Assembly: GCA_963703325.1 (NCBI GenBank)
Contig: OY969805.1
Coordinates: 1,426,001-1,490,000, forward strand
Origin: Aquilonibacter sp963703325
GTDB taxonomy: Bacteria; Vulcanimicrobiota; Vulcanimicrobiia; Vulcanimicrobiales; Vulcanimicrobiaceae
Direction: 5' to 3'
Length of the DNA stretch: 64,000 nucleotides
In this document: piece after piece, positions 33,694-42,377 of the stretch
How the letters are laid out: every line of letters starts with the position of its first letter
Numbering within the stretch: the stretch's first letter is position 1
The notes under the pieces: generated by a model
Database searches by the model: none
Told to the model about the DNA's origin: nothing
The model's input: only the letters and a program-made list of their open reading frames with translations
Made by a program: the position numbers and the translations under genes

Positions 33694-33731
33694 CCAAGCG
33701 ACGCTTGGCTTGATACAGCGGCAGTATAGCA
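33694..33731 (-). promoter_or_regulatory. extended -10 promoter and operator-like palindrome of the 135-residue gene
   Basis: Minus strand TGC-TATACT (33723-33731), a TGn extended -10 with five of six bases, is followed downstream by CCAAGCGTCGCTTGG (33694-33708), arms of 7 bp around one base. The palindrome would sit about +8 to +22, a usual place for a repressor. The partner protein is unknown. Confidence 0.45.
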
Positions 33732-33735
33732 TGCT

Positions 33736-35238
33736 TTACTCGTAATTCTTCGATTCGGCCCAAAGCCGAGCGACTGGGACCTTTAGGCCACGGCAGATGT
33801 TGACCGGGATGTCGTTTTCGTAGCCGATCGCCCACGGCGTATGAAGGACGGTTGCAATCGTGCGCGAGGTAAAGTAGTGTTCTTTCGCCCAGCACGTTCC
33901 GTTGATTTGCACGAGTACGCGGCCATCGTAGCCGTCGGGTCCCCACAGCCAGTACTGATTGTGCGTGCTGATGACGGGAATGCCGGGCGTAAAGAATTGC
34001 ACAGCGGCCGCCTCACCGTAATTTCCGCCGAAGACGACCGCGACCGCGCGATCGCTCGCCGGCAGGGCATCGTAGACGCGCTTGACGGTGGCGGCCATCT
34101 CGGGCCAGCCGTGCATGTCGGCCCAGTCTCCCGGAAGCGCCGAGGTCTCGCGATTGTGTTCGGTCGCGAGCAGGCTGCTCGACGTATGAGTGATTTCGCC
34201 GACTCGCGTTTGATACGCGACGAAGGCCGGTTCGGAGAGAATCGGCAGCGAGTACGGGATAAACACCGGGCCGAGAATGAGCGTGTAGGCGACGATGGCG
34301 ACGCGCGCAATCCGCGCGCGTGAGGTCCACGATTCGAGTTGCACGCCGCCGGCAGCCAGCAGAATTGGATACACGTCTGCCGGGTAGTAGTGCTTACCGT
34401 GAGAAAGTATCATCCCGGCAATTAGAATCACGTAGGCGTATCCGAAGAAGCGATACGTGCTGTTGCGCAAAAACCAATACAGGCCGATCAACCAGACGGG
34501 GAAGAGAAACAGATTGGTGATGAGGATCTCTTGCAGGAGATAGACTAAGGGTCCGACGATGATGTTCTTGCCGTTTTGTCCGTTGCGCAACAGTTCCCAC
34601 ATTGGGAAGCCGTAGTGTGCCTGCCATAAAAAGTTCGGCAATGCGATGACGAGCATCAGCACGGCGCCCGCAGCGAACCACCAATTCGCGAGGATTCGGC
34701 GCTGCGGCGTCAGCAACAGACCGGCGAACAGCGCGACGAGGAAGAAGAGTACGGCGTATTTGCTTTGGATCGCGATGCCGCTGACCAAGCCTGCTGCGAG
34801 CCACAGCCGTGGACTCGCGCCTTTGACGATGCGAACGACGAGCAGCGCGAGCAGTGGCCACGCCCATAGCCCAATCTCGTCGGGTCCGACTTTTTCTCCG
34901 AAGCTCAGCAGCACGCCGGTGAAGAGAAAGGCGAGCGCTGCCGTCACCTGCGCGAAAACGCCGCCGCCGAATTCCAGCGCGAGCAGGCACATGACGTAGA
35001 CGCCGGCCGCCGCGCAGAGCGCGGGCACGAGCCGCAGCAAGAAGAGTGAATGTCCGCCGAGCTGCGTGAACGCTGCCAGCAACGGTACCACCGGCGGCTG
35101 ATCGACGTAGCCCCATTGCGGATGGAAGCCGCAGATAATGAAGTACAGCTCGTCGCGGAAGAAACCGTAGTGCGCGTTGCCGATCGCGTGCACGAGGAAG
35201 ACGACGGCGGCGGCAATCCACGCCACGCGATGATTCAT
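33736..35238 (-). CDS. GT39-type integral membrane glycosyltransferase (PMT/ArnT family)
   Basis: 500 residues, about 10 membrane helices. The N-terminal loop HYGFFRDELYFIICG carries the acidic pair (D/E) typical of the GT-C family, followed by GYVDQPPVVPLLAAF. It transfers a sugar from a polyprenyl-phosphate carrier onto protein, lipid or polymer in the periplasm. AAGGAG seven nt before the ATG at 35238 fixes the start. It lies 11 bp downstream of the LytTR regulator gene, so it may be in the same unit. Confidence 0.88.
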   Translation of the reverse strand: MNHRVAWIAAAVVFLVHAIGNAHYGFFRDELYFIICGFHPQWGYVDQPPVVPLLAAFTQLGGHSLFLLRLVPALCAAAGVYVMCLLALEFGGGVFAQVTAALAFLFTGVLLSFGEKVGPDEIGLWAWPLLALLVVRIVKGASPRLWLAAGLVSGIAIQSKYAVLFFLVALFAGLLLTPQRRILANWWFAAGAVLMLVIALPNFLWQAHYGFPMWELLRNGQNGKNIIVGPLVYLLQEILITNLFLFPVWLIGLYWFLRNSTYRFFGYAYVILIAGMILSHGKHYYPADVYPILLAAGGVQLESWTSRARIARVAIVAYTLILGPVFIPYSLPILSEPAFVAYQTRVGEITHTSSSLLATEHNRETSALPGDWADMHGWPEMAATVKRVYDALPASDRAVAVVFGGNYGEAAAVQFFTPGIPVISTHNQYWLWGPDGYDGRVLVQINGTCWAKEHYFTSRTIATVLHTPWAIGYENDIPVNICRGLKVPVARLWAESKNYE

Positions 35239-35249
35239 GTCCGGGCTCC

Positions 35250-36005
35250 TTATTTCAGTAAATCGGGACGCTGGGACGCATACCGCCGGCTCCACCCGAT
35301 TTCCGTACCGTCGCGCATGAGGATCTTGTAGTCGCCATGGAACCAGGGGTGAATCTCGGCGATTTCGTCGATGTTCACGATGTGCGAGCGATGCACGCGC
35401 GCGAACTGCGCCGGATCGAGCCGAGCTTCGAGCGATTCGAGCGTCGCGCGCAACGCATGGTTTCCGCGCGCGGTGTGAACCGCAACGCTATTTCCGTTGG
35501 CCTCGAGTCGTGAGATCTCGCGAGTTGCGACGAAGAACGAGTGGCCGTCGTTCGGAATCAGGAGCCGGCGCACGAATTTGTCTTCATTTCGTAGCTGCGC
35601 GAGGGTGTCGGCGAGTGTCGACGTATCGGGCTTCGCGTCAAGCGAGGCGCGCGCTCGGCCGAGCGCAAGTTCGAAGCGCTCGCGATCGTACGGCTTGAGG
35701 AGATAGTCCAGGGCCGAGACCTCGAATGCCTTGACGGCGTACTGATCGAACGCGGTGACGAACACGATCGACGGCGGTGTCTCGCTGCGGACCAGTGTCT
35801 CCGCTACGCCGAGGCCGTCGAGGTCGGGCATGTGAATGTCGAGAAAGACGAGCTGCGGCTTGGTCATCGCAATCAAGTCGACCGCATCGATGCCGTTAGA
35901 GGCCTCGGCGACGACAGCGATGTCGTCGTGTTCGCCGAGGAATCGTGCAAGCTTCCGGCGCGCGGGCGTTTCGTCGTCGGCGATCAGGACGGTCAGCGCC
36001 ATCAT
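35250..36005 (-). CDS. LytTR family response regulator
   Basis: 251 residues. Receiver domain (about 1-120) with the DD pair at 10-11, phospho-acceptor D56 in VFLDIHMPD, T in VTAFDQYA and K in LLKPYDRE. LytTR DNA-binding domain (about 145-250) with VATREISRLEANGNSVAVHT and FARVHRSHIVNIDEI. The start ATG overlaps the kinase stop (ATGA), preceded by AAGGAG. It is the partner of the kinase just upstream; target genes unknown. Confidence 0.95.
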   Translation of the reverse strand: MMALTVLIADDETPARRKLARFLGEHDDIAVVAEASNGIDAVDLIAMTKPQLVFLDIHMPDLDGLGVAETLVRSETPPSIVFVTAFDQYAVKAFEVSALDYLLKPYDRERFELALGRARASLDAKPDTSTLADTLAQLRNEDKFVRRLLIPNDGHSFFVATREISRLEANGNSVAVHTARGNHALRATLESLEARLDPAQFARVHRSHIVNIDEIAEIHPWFHGDYKILMRDGTEIGWSRRYASQRPDLLK

Positions 36006-37051
36006 GCTGCTCCTTGGAACGGCAGGCTCAGCGTCGCAAGCGTTCCGCCGCCATCGCGCGCCTTGATATCGAACGTTGCATCCGATCCGTAGAGATGTTG
36101 CAGTCGGGCCACGACATTGGAGAGCCCGATCCCGCGCGGCGCGGTCGCATCGAAGCCGAGCCCGTTGTCGCTGACGCAAATCACGGCGCAGCCGTTCGAA
36201 CGCGAGACGTCGATGCCGAGTTCGATCGAGGTGCGGCCGGAGCCCATGCCGTGACGGATACTGTTCTCCAGCAGCGGCTGCAGCAGCATGAACGGCACGA
36301 TTGCGCCCCGCGCGTCATCCGCAACGTGAACGTCGAGGGCGAGATTGCGATCGAGGCGCGTCTTCATGATGTCGACGTACATGCGCTCCATCTTGAGTTC
36401 TTCGTCGAGTGGAATCTCTTGGACGCCGCCGGAGGACAGCACGAGCCGCATGTAATCGCTGACTTGTGCGAGCATCCGATCCGCTTTGCCGACGTCTTCG
36501 TACATCACTGACGAGATCGCGTTGAGCGTATTGAACAGAAAATGTGGTTGAAGCTGCAAGCGCAGATTTTCGAGCTGTGCTTGCGCGAGTTTCGTTTCGA
36601 TGTCACGGGTCGCAATGAAGCGCAGTAACAAATAGATCGACGTCATGATGAGCGTGTAGTAAACGACGTCGCCTGCCGCTTCCTGAGTGTACGAGAAGAG
36701 TTCCGTGTACGTTTCGTGGACCTGCAGCAGCGGCTCGAACGCGTACCGAAGTGCCGATTCGATCGTCGTATGGGCTGCTGTATAGACGATCATGGCGGCA
36801 ACGTTGACGAGCAGCGTCTTGACGATCGTCCCTTGCTTGAACGGAAAGCGCCGCGCGAGCACCACCATGAAGGGTACGAGCACCATCGCGCTCCAAGCGC
36901 CGGTCATCTCGTCCAGGAGGTGGTGACGGAAGATCAGCGGGCTGTGATCCATGTCGCCGAGGTAGGTGTGGAAGGTGAAAAAAATGCCGATCGCGGTGAA
37001 GATCGCGAAGAGGGCCAGGTACCACAGCACTTGCGGGCGGTCGAGCTTCAT
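36002..37051 (-). CDS. LytS/YehU-type sensor histidine kinase
   Basis: 349 residues. Four hydrophobic helices in the first 145 residues with little periplasmic sequence, then the His_kinase domain with LQLQPHFLFNTLNAISS (phospho-acceptor H170) and an ATPase domain with LLQPLLENSIRHG (N box) and VSDNGLGFD. GAGGGG lies before the ATG at 37051. It forms a two-gene operon with the LytTR regulator. The signal sensed is unknown. Confidence 0.94.
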   Translation of the reverse strand: MKLDRPQVLWYLALFAIFTAIGIFFTFHTYLGDMDHSPLIFRHHLLDEMTGAWSAMVLVPFMVVLARRFPFKQGTIVKTLLVNVAAMIVYTAAHTTIESALRYAFEPLLQVHETYTELFSYTQEAAGDVVYYTLIMTSIYLLLRFIATRDIETKLAQAQLENLRLQLQPHFLFNTLNAISSVMYEDVGKADRMLAQVSDYMRLVLSSGGVQEIPLDEELKMERMYVDIMKTRLDRNLALDVHVADDARGAIVPFMLLQPLLENSIRHGMGSGRTSIELGIDVSRSNGCAVICVSDNGLGFDATAPRGIGLSNVVARLQHLYGSDATFDIKARDGGGTLATLSLPFQGAA

Positions 37052-37133
37052 GCACCCCTCATACCGCGCCGCGGGCGGGCGGGTCAACCAGCCGGTGACG
37101 AGCGGGACGATTTTGGGGGCGAGCGGCCCGAAT

Positions 37134-37160
37134 TGTCGAAATCGCCTCTCCCCGCGCGTC
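37134..37160 (+). promoter_or_regulatory. ECF42-type promoter of the DGPF-sigma operon
   Basis: TGTCGA at 37134-37139, 17-bp spacer, CGTC at 37157-37160. The published ECF42 target consensus, as I recall it, is TGTCGA in the -35 and CGA/TC in the -10 region. Transcription would begin near 37167 and the first gene starts at 37186 behind GAGGAGG. This implies autoregulation by the sigma factor encoded in the operon. Confidence 0.65.
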
Positions 37161-37185
37161 ATAGTGTCGAGGAGGAATCATCACC

Positions 37186-37548
37186 ATGCGATACATTTTT
37201 CACCTGTTTAGCGATCCCGCCGGGTATGCAGCGTTGACCCCAGACCAACTCGAGGCCGCGACCGAAGCCTACACGGCCTACACGCAGGCGCTCAAAGATG
37301 CCGGCGTGTATGTCGGCGGCGATCGGCTCAAAAACGCGGCGGAGTCGACCCAAGTACGCGTCGATCCCAGCGGCAAAACGACCGTTCTCGACGGCCCGTA
37401 CGTCGAGTCGAAAGAACAGCTCGCCGGCTACTACATGGTCGACGTGGCGAATCTCGACGAGGCGCTCAAATGGGCGGCTCGCTGTCCGGGTGCAAGCCAC
37501 GGCACCGTTGAGGTGCGCGCGATTTGGGAACAGCCGGTTCGAGCGTAG
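37186..37548 (+). CDS. YCII-related / DGPF domain protein
   Basis: 120 residues. MRYIFHLFSDPAGYAALTPD, then VRVDPSGKTTVLDGPYVESKEQLAGYYMVD contains the DGPF-type motif (DGPY here), and the C-terminus EVRAIW is typical. The family has a dimeric ferredoxin-like fold and unknown function; it is the standard genomic partner of ECF42 sigma factors. Ribosome-binding site GAGGAGG, spacing about 9 nt. Overlaps the sigma gene by 25 bp. Confidence 0.93.
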   Translation: MRYIFHLFSDPAGYAALTPDQLEAATEAYTAYTQALKDAGVYVGGDRLKNAAESTQVRVDPSGKTTVLDGPYVESKEQLAGYYMVDVANLDEALKWAARCPGASHGTVEVRAIWEQPVRA

Positions 37549-38777
37549 AACGCGCGGCGCGCGAAAGCTACGGAAAGCTGCTCGCGTACCTGGCATCTCG
37601 CTGCGGTCTTGACGTCGCGGAGGACGCGTTAGCCGACGCGTTCACCGCGGCGCTCGAACGTTGGCCGATCGATGGCGTGCCGGAACGGCCCGAGGCCTGG
37701 CTGTCGGTGGTCGCGCGCAATCGCGCACTCGACGGCATGCGCCGCCGGCGCGGCGAAACGCTCGCGCTCGAACGCGTCGCGCACGTTGCGCGCATCGCGC
37801 AGTCGGCATACGAGGCGCATCCCGAGCCGGAGGACGAGCGCATCGGCATGCTCTTTGCGTGCGCGCATCCGGCAATCGCGGCGGAGATTCGCGCACCGTT
37901 GATGCTCCAGATTGTGCTGGGCTTTGATGCGGCGCGCATCGCGTCGGCATTTCTGGTTGCGCCGGCGACGATGAGCCAGCGCTTGGTTCGCGCGAAGCGC
38001 AAAATCGTCGGTGCCGGCATTCCGCTCACGGTTCCGCTTACCGAGGAGTTCCCCGAGCGCCTCGATGCGGTGCTAGCGGCGATCTATGTGACGTTTGGGC
38101 AAGGTTGGGACGATCCGAGCGAATCCGATCCGGATACACGTGGACTCGCGCGCGAGGCGATTTGGCTCGGGCGCTTGGTCCTCGAGGCCTGTCCGAATCA
38201 ACCCGAAGTAAGCGGGCTCATTGCATTGATGCTGCACGCGCACGCGCGCCGCGATGCGCGGCGTGGCCCGCAGGGAACGTTCATTCCGCTCGACGCGCAA
38301 GACCCACATTGCTGGGACCTTGCGCTGATCGATGAAGCGGAAGCCCTCCTCGCGCGGGCTGCGGCTGCGAAGAAGCTGGGACGATTCCAGCTCGAGGCGG
38401 CGATTCAGTCGGCGCACGCGGTGCGCCGACTCGCTCGCGCCCCGGACTACGCGGCGATCGTCTTGCTCTACGATGCCCTGTACGCAATGATCGGCTCGCC
38501 GGTCGTCGGGCTCAACCGCGCCGTGGCAATCGCGGCGTACCGCGGTCCCGCCGCCGGGCTCGAGGCACTCCAACTGTTTGGCAGCGACGCGCGCATGGTA
38601 CACTATCAACCGTATTGGGCCGCGCGCGCCGACATGCTCGCGCGTTGCGGCGAAACCGAAGCGGCGCGGGTCGCGTTCGAGCGTGCTATAGGTCTGACGA
38701 TCGATCCCGCGGTCCGCGCGTACCTCGCCTCACGTCAGGAGGGTTTCATCCATGCAAACCACGTGGGATCCAGATAA
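37524..38777 (+). CDS. ECF42 RNA polymerase sigma factor with C-terminal helical-repeat domain
   Basis: 417 residues, more than twice an ordinary ECF factor. Region 2 (about 10-75) has AEDALADAFTAALERWP and ARNRALDGMRRRR; region 4 (about 115-165) has APLMLQIVLGFDAARIASAF and ATMSQRLVRAKRKI. The long C-terminal part (about 175-417; VTFGQGWDDPS, ACPNQPEVSGLIALMLHAHA, AIQSAHAVR) is the DUF6596/TPR-like extension found in ECF42, thought to replace an anti-sigma factor. TTG start inside the DGPF gene. It ends inside the next gene (26-bp overlap). Confidence 0.93.
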   Translation: MGTAGSSVERAARESYGKLLAYLASRCGLDVAEDALADAFTAALERWPIDGVPERPEAWLSVVARNRALDGMRRRRGETLALERVAHVARIAQSAYEAHPEPEDERIGMLFACAHPAIAAEIRAPLMLQIVLGFDAARIASAFLVAPATMSQRLVRAKRKIVGAGIPLTVPLTEEFPERLDAVLAAIYVTFGQGWDDPSESDPDTRGLAREAIWLGRLVLEACPNQPEVSGLIALMLHAHARRDARRGPQGTFIPLDAQDPHCWDLALIDEAEALLARAAAAKKLGRFQLEAAIQSAHAVRRLARAPDYAAIVLLYDALYAMIGSPVVGLNRAVAIAAYRGPAAGLEALQLFGSDARMVHYQPYWAARADMLARCGETEAARVAFERAIGLTIDPAVRAYLASRQEGFIHANHVGSR

Positions 38778-38979
38778 CAACATCTACGCATTTCCGCAAC
38801 AGCACAAAGAACCGCTCAGCGACGCGTCGCATGTGCGCAACGCCATTGCGCGTTTCGATCAGGTCCAAGACGTCTCTGATGCCGATCGTGATCTCGCCTG
38901 GGCGAATATTCTCAAAGCGGCAGATTACTACGGCGTGCATGTCTCGGAAGCATCGTGGCGCGACCTCATGAGGGCCTAG
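38752..38979 (+). CDS. DUF6582-like small protein, copy 1
   Basis: 75 residues. FPQQHKEPLSDASHVRNAIA followed by RFDQVQDVSDADRDLAWANI and KAADYYGVHV. This pattern (K-x-PL-D-x-x-HVRNA-x-ARF-x-Q, then a helix ending YGV) recurs in the next gene, so they are tandem paralogues. AGGAGG sits before the ATG, inside the end of the sigma gene. Function unknown; fourth-position genes in ECF42 operons are often regulon members. Confidence 0.85.
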   Translation: MQTTWDPDNNIYAFPQQHKEPLSDASHVRNAIARFDQVQDVSDADRDLAWANILKAADYYGVHVSEASWRDLMRA

Positions 38980-38981
38980 CG

Positions 38982-39362
38982 ATGCGAGCAACCTGGAAAC
39001 CGCACGAGAAACACGGGGAGCTGACCAAGCGCAGCGATCTTCCGAACAGCGTGTTTGCAATTCCGAAGAAGCGCAAAGAGCCGCTGACCGATGCGAAACA
39101 CGTCCGTAACGCAATCGCGCGCTTCGATCAGATGACCGGTGTCACCGCGGACGAGCGTGAGCTGGCTTTCGCAAACATCAAGAAGGCCGCGAAGCACTAC
39201 GGCGTCGATATGACCGAAAAGAGTGCCGGCGACTTCACCACGCGTCCGAAAACCGGCCGTACCGCCGCCGATCGCAAGAAGTCGGCAAAGAAAGCGGCTG
39301 CAACGCGCAAGCGCCGCGCCGCAACCGGCTCGCGCAAGAAGAAAGCCGCGAAGAAGCGCTAG
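38982..39362 (+). CDS. DUF6582-like protein, copy 2, with histone-H1-like tail
   Basis: 126 residues. Residues about 20-85 repeat the copy 1 domain (IPKKRKEPLTDAKHVRNAIA, FANIKKAAKHYGV). Residues about 88-126 form a Lys/Arg/Ala-rich tail (RKKSAKKAAATRKRRAA) like histone H1 or HU extensions, which may bind DNA or RNA. It starts 2 bp after copy 1. The hairpin around its stop codon (39355-39383) may help end transcription. Confidence 0.88.
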   Translation: MRATWKPHEKHGELTKRSDLPNSVFAIPKKRKEPLTDAKHVRNAIARFDQMTGVTADERELAFANIKKAAKHYGVDMTEKSAGDFTTRPKTGRTAADRKKSAKKAAATRKRRAATGSRKKKAAKKR

Positions 39363-39381
39363 CCGCCGCGCGATGCGGCGC

Positions 39382-40851
39382 TTACTTTGGGTCGAACGCT
39401 CCCGTCAGAATCATCTGCTCGGAGAGTTCGCGCGCCCGCTGATACTCGGGCCCGAGCTTGGCCGTTTCTTCGTCGAAGATCGCGGACAACGATGCCGGCG
39501 TGTAGGGACCGGGAAAGCGCAGACGTTGCGCGATCATCACCCGGTAGATCCGATCGGTCGCGAGATCTTCCATGTAGCCGTCGAGCAGGCTCGCGCCAAG
39601 CCCGTTGAGCACGCCGTGCCGATAGCGAATCACTGTGCGTACGGCTTCGCGGGTGCCGTCGAGCGTGAGTTCCCCGACGCCCTTGGGCGCGGGACGCAAA
39701 TCCGGATGCGTGCTTGCCAGCGTCGGACGCTTCTCGAGCTGATTTGGAAACGGGAACTGCGCGACGGCGATTTCGTTCTGATCGGGATGTCCGGTCCAAG
39801 CGCCGTCCATCAAGCAGCTCGCTTCGTTCTTCTTGTCGCGTTCGAGGACGTCGAGCGCGCGCGCGTTCAGTTCGGGGTTCGAGCGGTCGGGAAAGAGCGC
39901 GGTCATACCGCCGATCGCGAGCGCGCCGTGTTTGTGCGTGATCTCCGGCATGAGCACGCGCAGATTTTGGAAGAACGGCACGTCGAACGGAATCGTATTG
40001 CGATCGGGCAAGAGCCAATTTGGATCGTGGAGATTGAAGTGCGCGAGGCTCGCCATGTAGTCCCAGCGGCCGAGATTCAAGCCCAGAATATAGTCACGCA
40101 GATTGAAAAGAAACTCTTCCATCTCGTAGGCGATCGGATGGGCTTCGATCAGCGCCATCGTTTTGATCGAGCCGGGCTTCCAGCCCTTGGCCGCAACGAT
40201 CACATCGAAGAGGTCTTTCCACCACAGCGCCTCTTCCGCGGACTCCGATTTCGGAATGTAGATGCACAGCGGGTGCTTGAGGCGATCGTAGTCTAGACGA
40301 TAGGCGAGCAGCGCGGTATCGAAAAGTGAAGCGCCCGTCAATTCGTCGCGCAGCAGACCGGCTTGCGACATGTGCAGTCCGCGCACGCGATTCCAGACCA
40401 CCGTCGTGCTCGGCTCGATGCCGACCGTCTTGCCGCGCTTTGTGTCGTCGTAGGTCAGCTCGCCGTAGAGTGCGGCAACCAGGTTCGATTGGCCGAGCAT
40501 CAAGTGCTCCCAGGTGTTGGCCATCGAATCTTCGAGGTCGAGCATAACGCCGGGCGCGCCCGAGTTGAGCAACTTGACGACCAATTCCGCATCGTCGGCG
40601 GGACCGGTCATTTGATTACGTTGATCTTGGCACCAAGCGGGCAACTCGATGCGCCAGTCCGTGCTGGTGGCTTGCGATGCCGGCCGATAGTTCGGGAGGT
40701 CGCCTCGGTGTGCACGGGCAAGCCGCGCGGCTCGCTCGTTGGCGAGACGCTGCTGCTCTGGTGTAAACCGCTCGTGCAGCGGAAGGTAGAACTCCGCAAA
40801 CCCAGCCGGCAGATCTCGCTCGACGGCGAAACCTGCGGGCGCGACGTTCAT
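39382..40851 (-). CDS. aceB: malate synthase A
   Basis: 489 residues, within the range of the short (A-type) malate synthases. VMLDLEDSMANTWEHLMLGQ holds active-site acidic residues, RVRGLHMSQAG the glyoxylate arginine, and LMDGAWTGHPDQ the catalytic aspartate region. It condenses glyoxylate and acetyl-CoA to malate. It starts one base after aceA, with which it forms the glyoxylate shunt, allowing growth on acetyl-CoA-yielding substrates such as those released by the pyrimidine pathway. Confidence 0.96.
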   Translation of the reverse strand: MNVAPAGFAVERDLPAGFAEFYLPLHERFTPEQQRLANERAARLARAHRGDLPNYRPASQATSTDWRIELPAWCQDQRNQMTGPADDAELVVKLLNSGAPGVMLDLEDSMANTWEHLMLGQSNLVAALYGELTYDDTKRGKTVGIEPSTTVVWNRVRGLHMSQAGLLRDELTGASLFDTALLAYRLDYDRLKHPLCIYIPKSESAEEALWWKDLFDVIVAAKGWKPGSIKTMALIEAHPIAYEMEEFLFNLRDYILGLNLGRWDYMASLAHFNLHDPNWLLPDRNTIPFDVPFFQNLRVLMPEITHKHGALAIGGMTALFPDRSNPELNARALDVLERDKKNEASCLMDGAWTGHPDQNEIAVAQFPFPNQLEKRPTLASTHPDLRPAPKGVGELTLDGTREAVRTVIRYRHGVLNGLGASLLDGYMEDLATDRIYRVMIAQRLRFPGPYTPASLSAIFDEETAKLGPEYQRARELSEQMILTGAFDPK

Positions 40852-40852
40852 A

Positions 40853-42163
40853 TCAGACGTTCAGAACCTCATTGGCATGACCGTTGCTATAAAACTGCTC
40901 GGCTTCGGTCGAGCCGTGCAGCGCGGTCGTCGAGGATTGGCCCTCGCTGATCGTCTGCGCCACTTCGTCGAAGTAGCCCGTGCCCACCTCGCGCTGATGG
41001 CGCGTGGCGGTGTAGCCGGCCGATTCAGCCGCGAATTCGAGTTGCTGGAACTCGGCATAGGCGGACATGCCCCGATCCTTGAAGTCGCGCGCGAGCTCGA
41101 AGAAGCTGTAGTTGAGCGCGTGGAAGCCGGCCAGCGTGATGAATTGGAACTTGTAACCTAACGCGTTGAGATCTTCGCGATAGGCGGCGATCGACGCGTC
41201 GTCGAGCTTCTTCTTCCAGTTGAACGACGGCGAACAGTTGTAGGCGAGCAGTTTGCCGGGGAACTTGGTGTGGATCGCCGTGGCGAACTTGCGCGCTTCT
41301 TCGATATTCGGTTCGGACGTTTCCATCCAGAGCAGATCGGCGTATGGCGCGTAAGCAAGACCGCGCGCGATGCACGCGTCCACGCCTTCACGCGTCCGGT
41401 AGAAGCCTTCGGGTGTGCGCTCGCCGGTGATGAACTCGCGGTCGATCGGATCGACGTCGCTGGTAATGAGCGTCGCGGCTTGCGCGTCGGTGCGCGCGAT
41501 AATGATCGTCGGCACGTTGAGCACGTCGGCCGCGAGGCGCGCCGCGATCAGATGCCGCACCGCTTGCTGCGTCGGAATCAGGACTTTGCCGCCGAGATGG
41601 CCGCACTTTTTCTCCGAGCTCAGTTGGTCTTCCAAGTGCACGCCCGCCGCGCCGGCCTCGATCATCGCCTTGGTGAGTTCGAAGACGTTGAGCGGTCCGC
41701 CGAATCCGGCTTCCGCGTCGGCGATGATCGGCAAGTAGTTCGCCGCGCCGCCGCGGCCTTCGACCGTTTCGACTTGGTCGTAGCGCTGCAGTGCACTGTT
41801 GATGCGCCTGACGAGTTGCGGCACGCTGTTGACGGGGTAGAGGCTTTGATCCGGATAGACGTTGCCCGAGCTATTCGCATCGGCGGCAACTTGCCAGCCG
41901 CTGCAGTAAATCACTTTGAGCCCGGCCTTTGCGGCCTGCACGGCTTGGCCGCCGGTCATCGTTCCCAATCCGGCAGTGGCCTGCGGATCGTGCAGCAGCG
42001 ACCAAAACCGCTCGGCGCCCAGGCGCGCGAGCGTTTGCTCAACCACGACGCTGCCCTGAAGCTTAATGACCTCATCGGCGGCGTAGCGGCGTTCGATTCC
42101 GGCCCAACGCGACTGGCTTTTCCAGGCGTTGCTGAGGTCGGCTGCGCGTTCGTGCGTGTTCAA
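40853..42163 (-). CDS. aceA: isocitrate lyase
   Basis: 436 residues from a TTG at 42163, preceded at the right distance by AAGGAG (42170-42175). ATGs at 42181 and 42193 are alternatives without a ribosome-binding site. SGWQVAADANSSGNVYPDQS, the catalytic KKCGHLGGK loop and LAYNCSPSFNWKKKLDD are all present. It splits isocitrate to glyoxylate and succinate. First gene of aceA-aceB. Confidence 0.97.
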   Translation of the reverse strand: MNTHERAADLSNAWKSQSRWAGIERRYAADEVIKLQGSVVVEQTLARLGAERFWSLLHDPQATAGLGTMTGGQAVQAAKAGLKVIYCSGWQVAADANSSGNVYPDQSLYPVNSVPQLVRRINSALQRYDQVETVEGRGGAANYLPIIADAEAGFGGPLNVFELTKAMIEAGAAGVHLEDQLSSEKKCGHLGGKVLIPTQQAVRHLIAARLAADVLNVPTIIIARTDAQAATLITSDVDPIDREFITGERTPEGFYRTREGVDACIARGLAYAPYADLLWMETSEPNIEEARKFATAIHTKFPGKLLAYNCSPSFNWKKKLDDASIAAYREDLNALGYKFQFITLAGFHALNYSFFELARDFKDRGMSAYAEFQQLEFAAESAGYTATRHQREVGTGYFDEVAQTISEGQSSTTALHGSTEAEQFYSNGHANEVLNV

Positions 42164-42252
42164 CTCGGACTCCTTCGTCATTGGACCGCTCATTTAGTCC
42201 ATTGGATCGGTGCAATTGGATGGCTTGCATTTGATCCTTGGACTGATATACC

Positions 42253-42282
42253 CTTATACAAAGTTTGCCAAGCACGTGTCAA
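42253..42282 (-). promoter_or_regulatory. sigma-70-type promoter of aceA-aceB
   Basis: Minus strand TTGACA (42277-42282, perfect), 18-bp spacer, TATAAG (42253-42258, five of six). Predicted start near 42246, giving a leader of about 80 nt. Confidence 0.7.
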
Positions 42283-42309
42283 TAGAGCCTATTGATAAAT
42301 TTATAGGCT
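42279..42309. promoter_or_regulatory. overlapping palindromes at the aceA -35
   Basis: TCAATAG-AGC-CTATTGA (42279-42295, 7-bp arms) overlaps the -35 box. AGCCTAT and ATAGGCT (42286-42292 and 42303-42309) form a second pair around ATAAATTTAT, itself a 10-bp palindrome. This looks like an operator for a repressor of the glyoxylate shunt; which one is unknown. The surrounding 60 bp are AT-rich compared with the rest of the window. Confidence 0.55.
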
Positions 42310-42377
42310 ACTTGGCGCGTGCGCGCTTGGTTCACTGTAGCATGCTATCGCGTGCTCTCGGGCGTATCAACGGCGGC

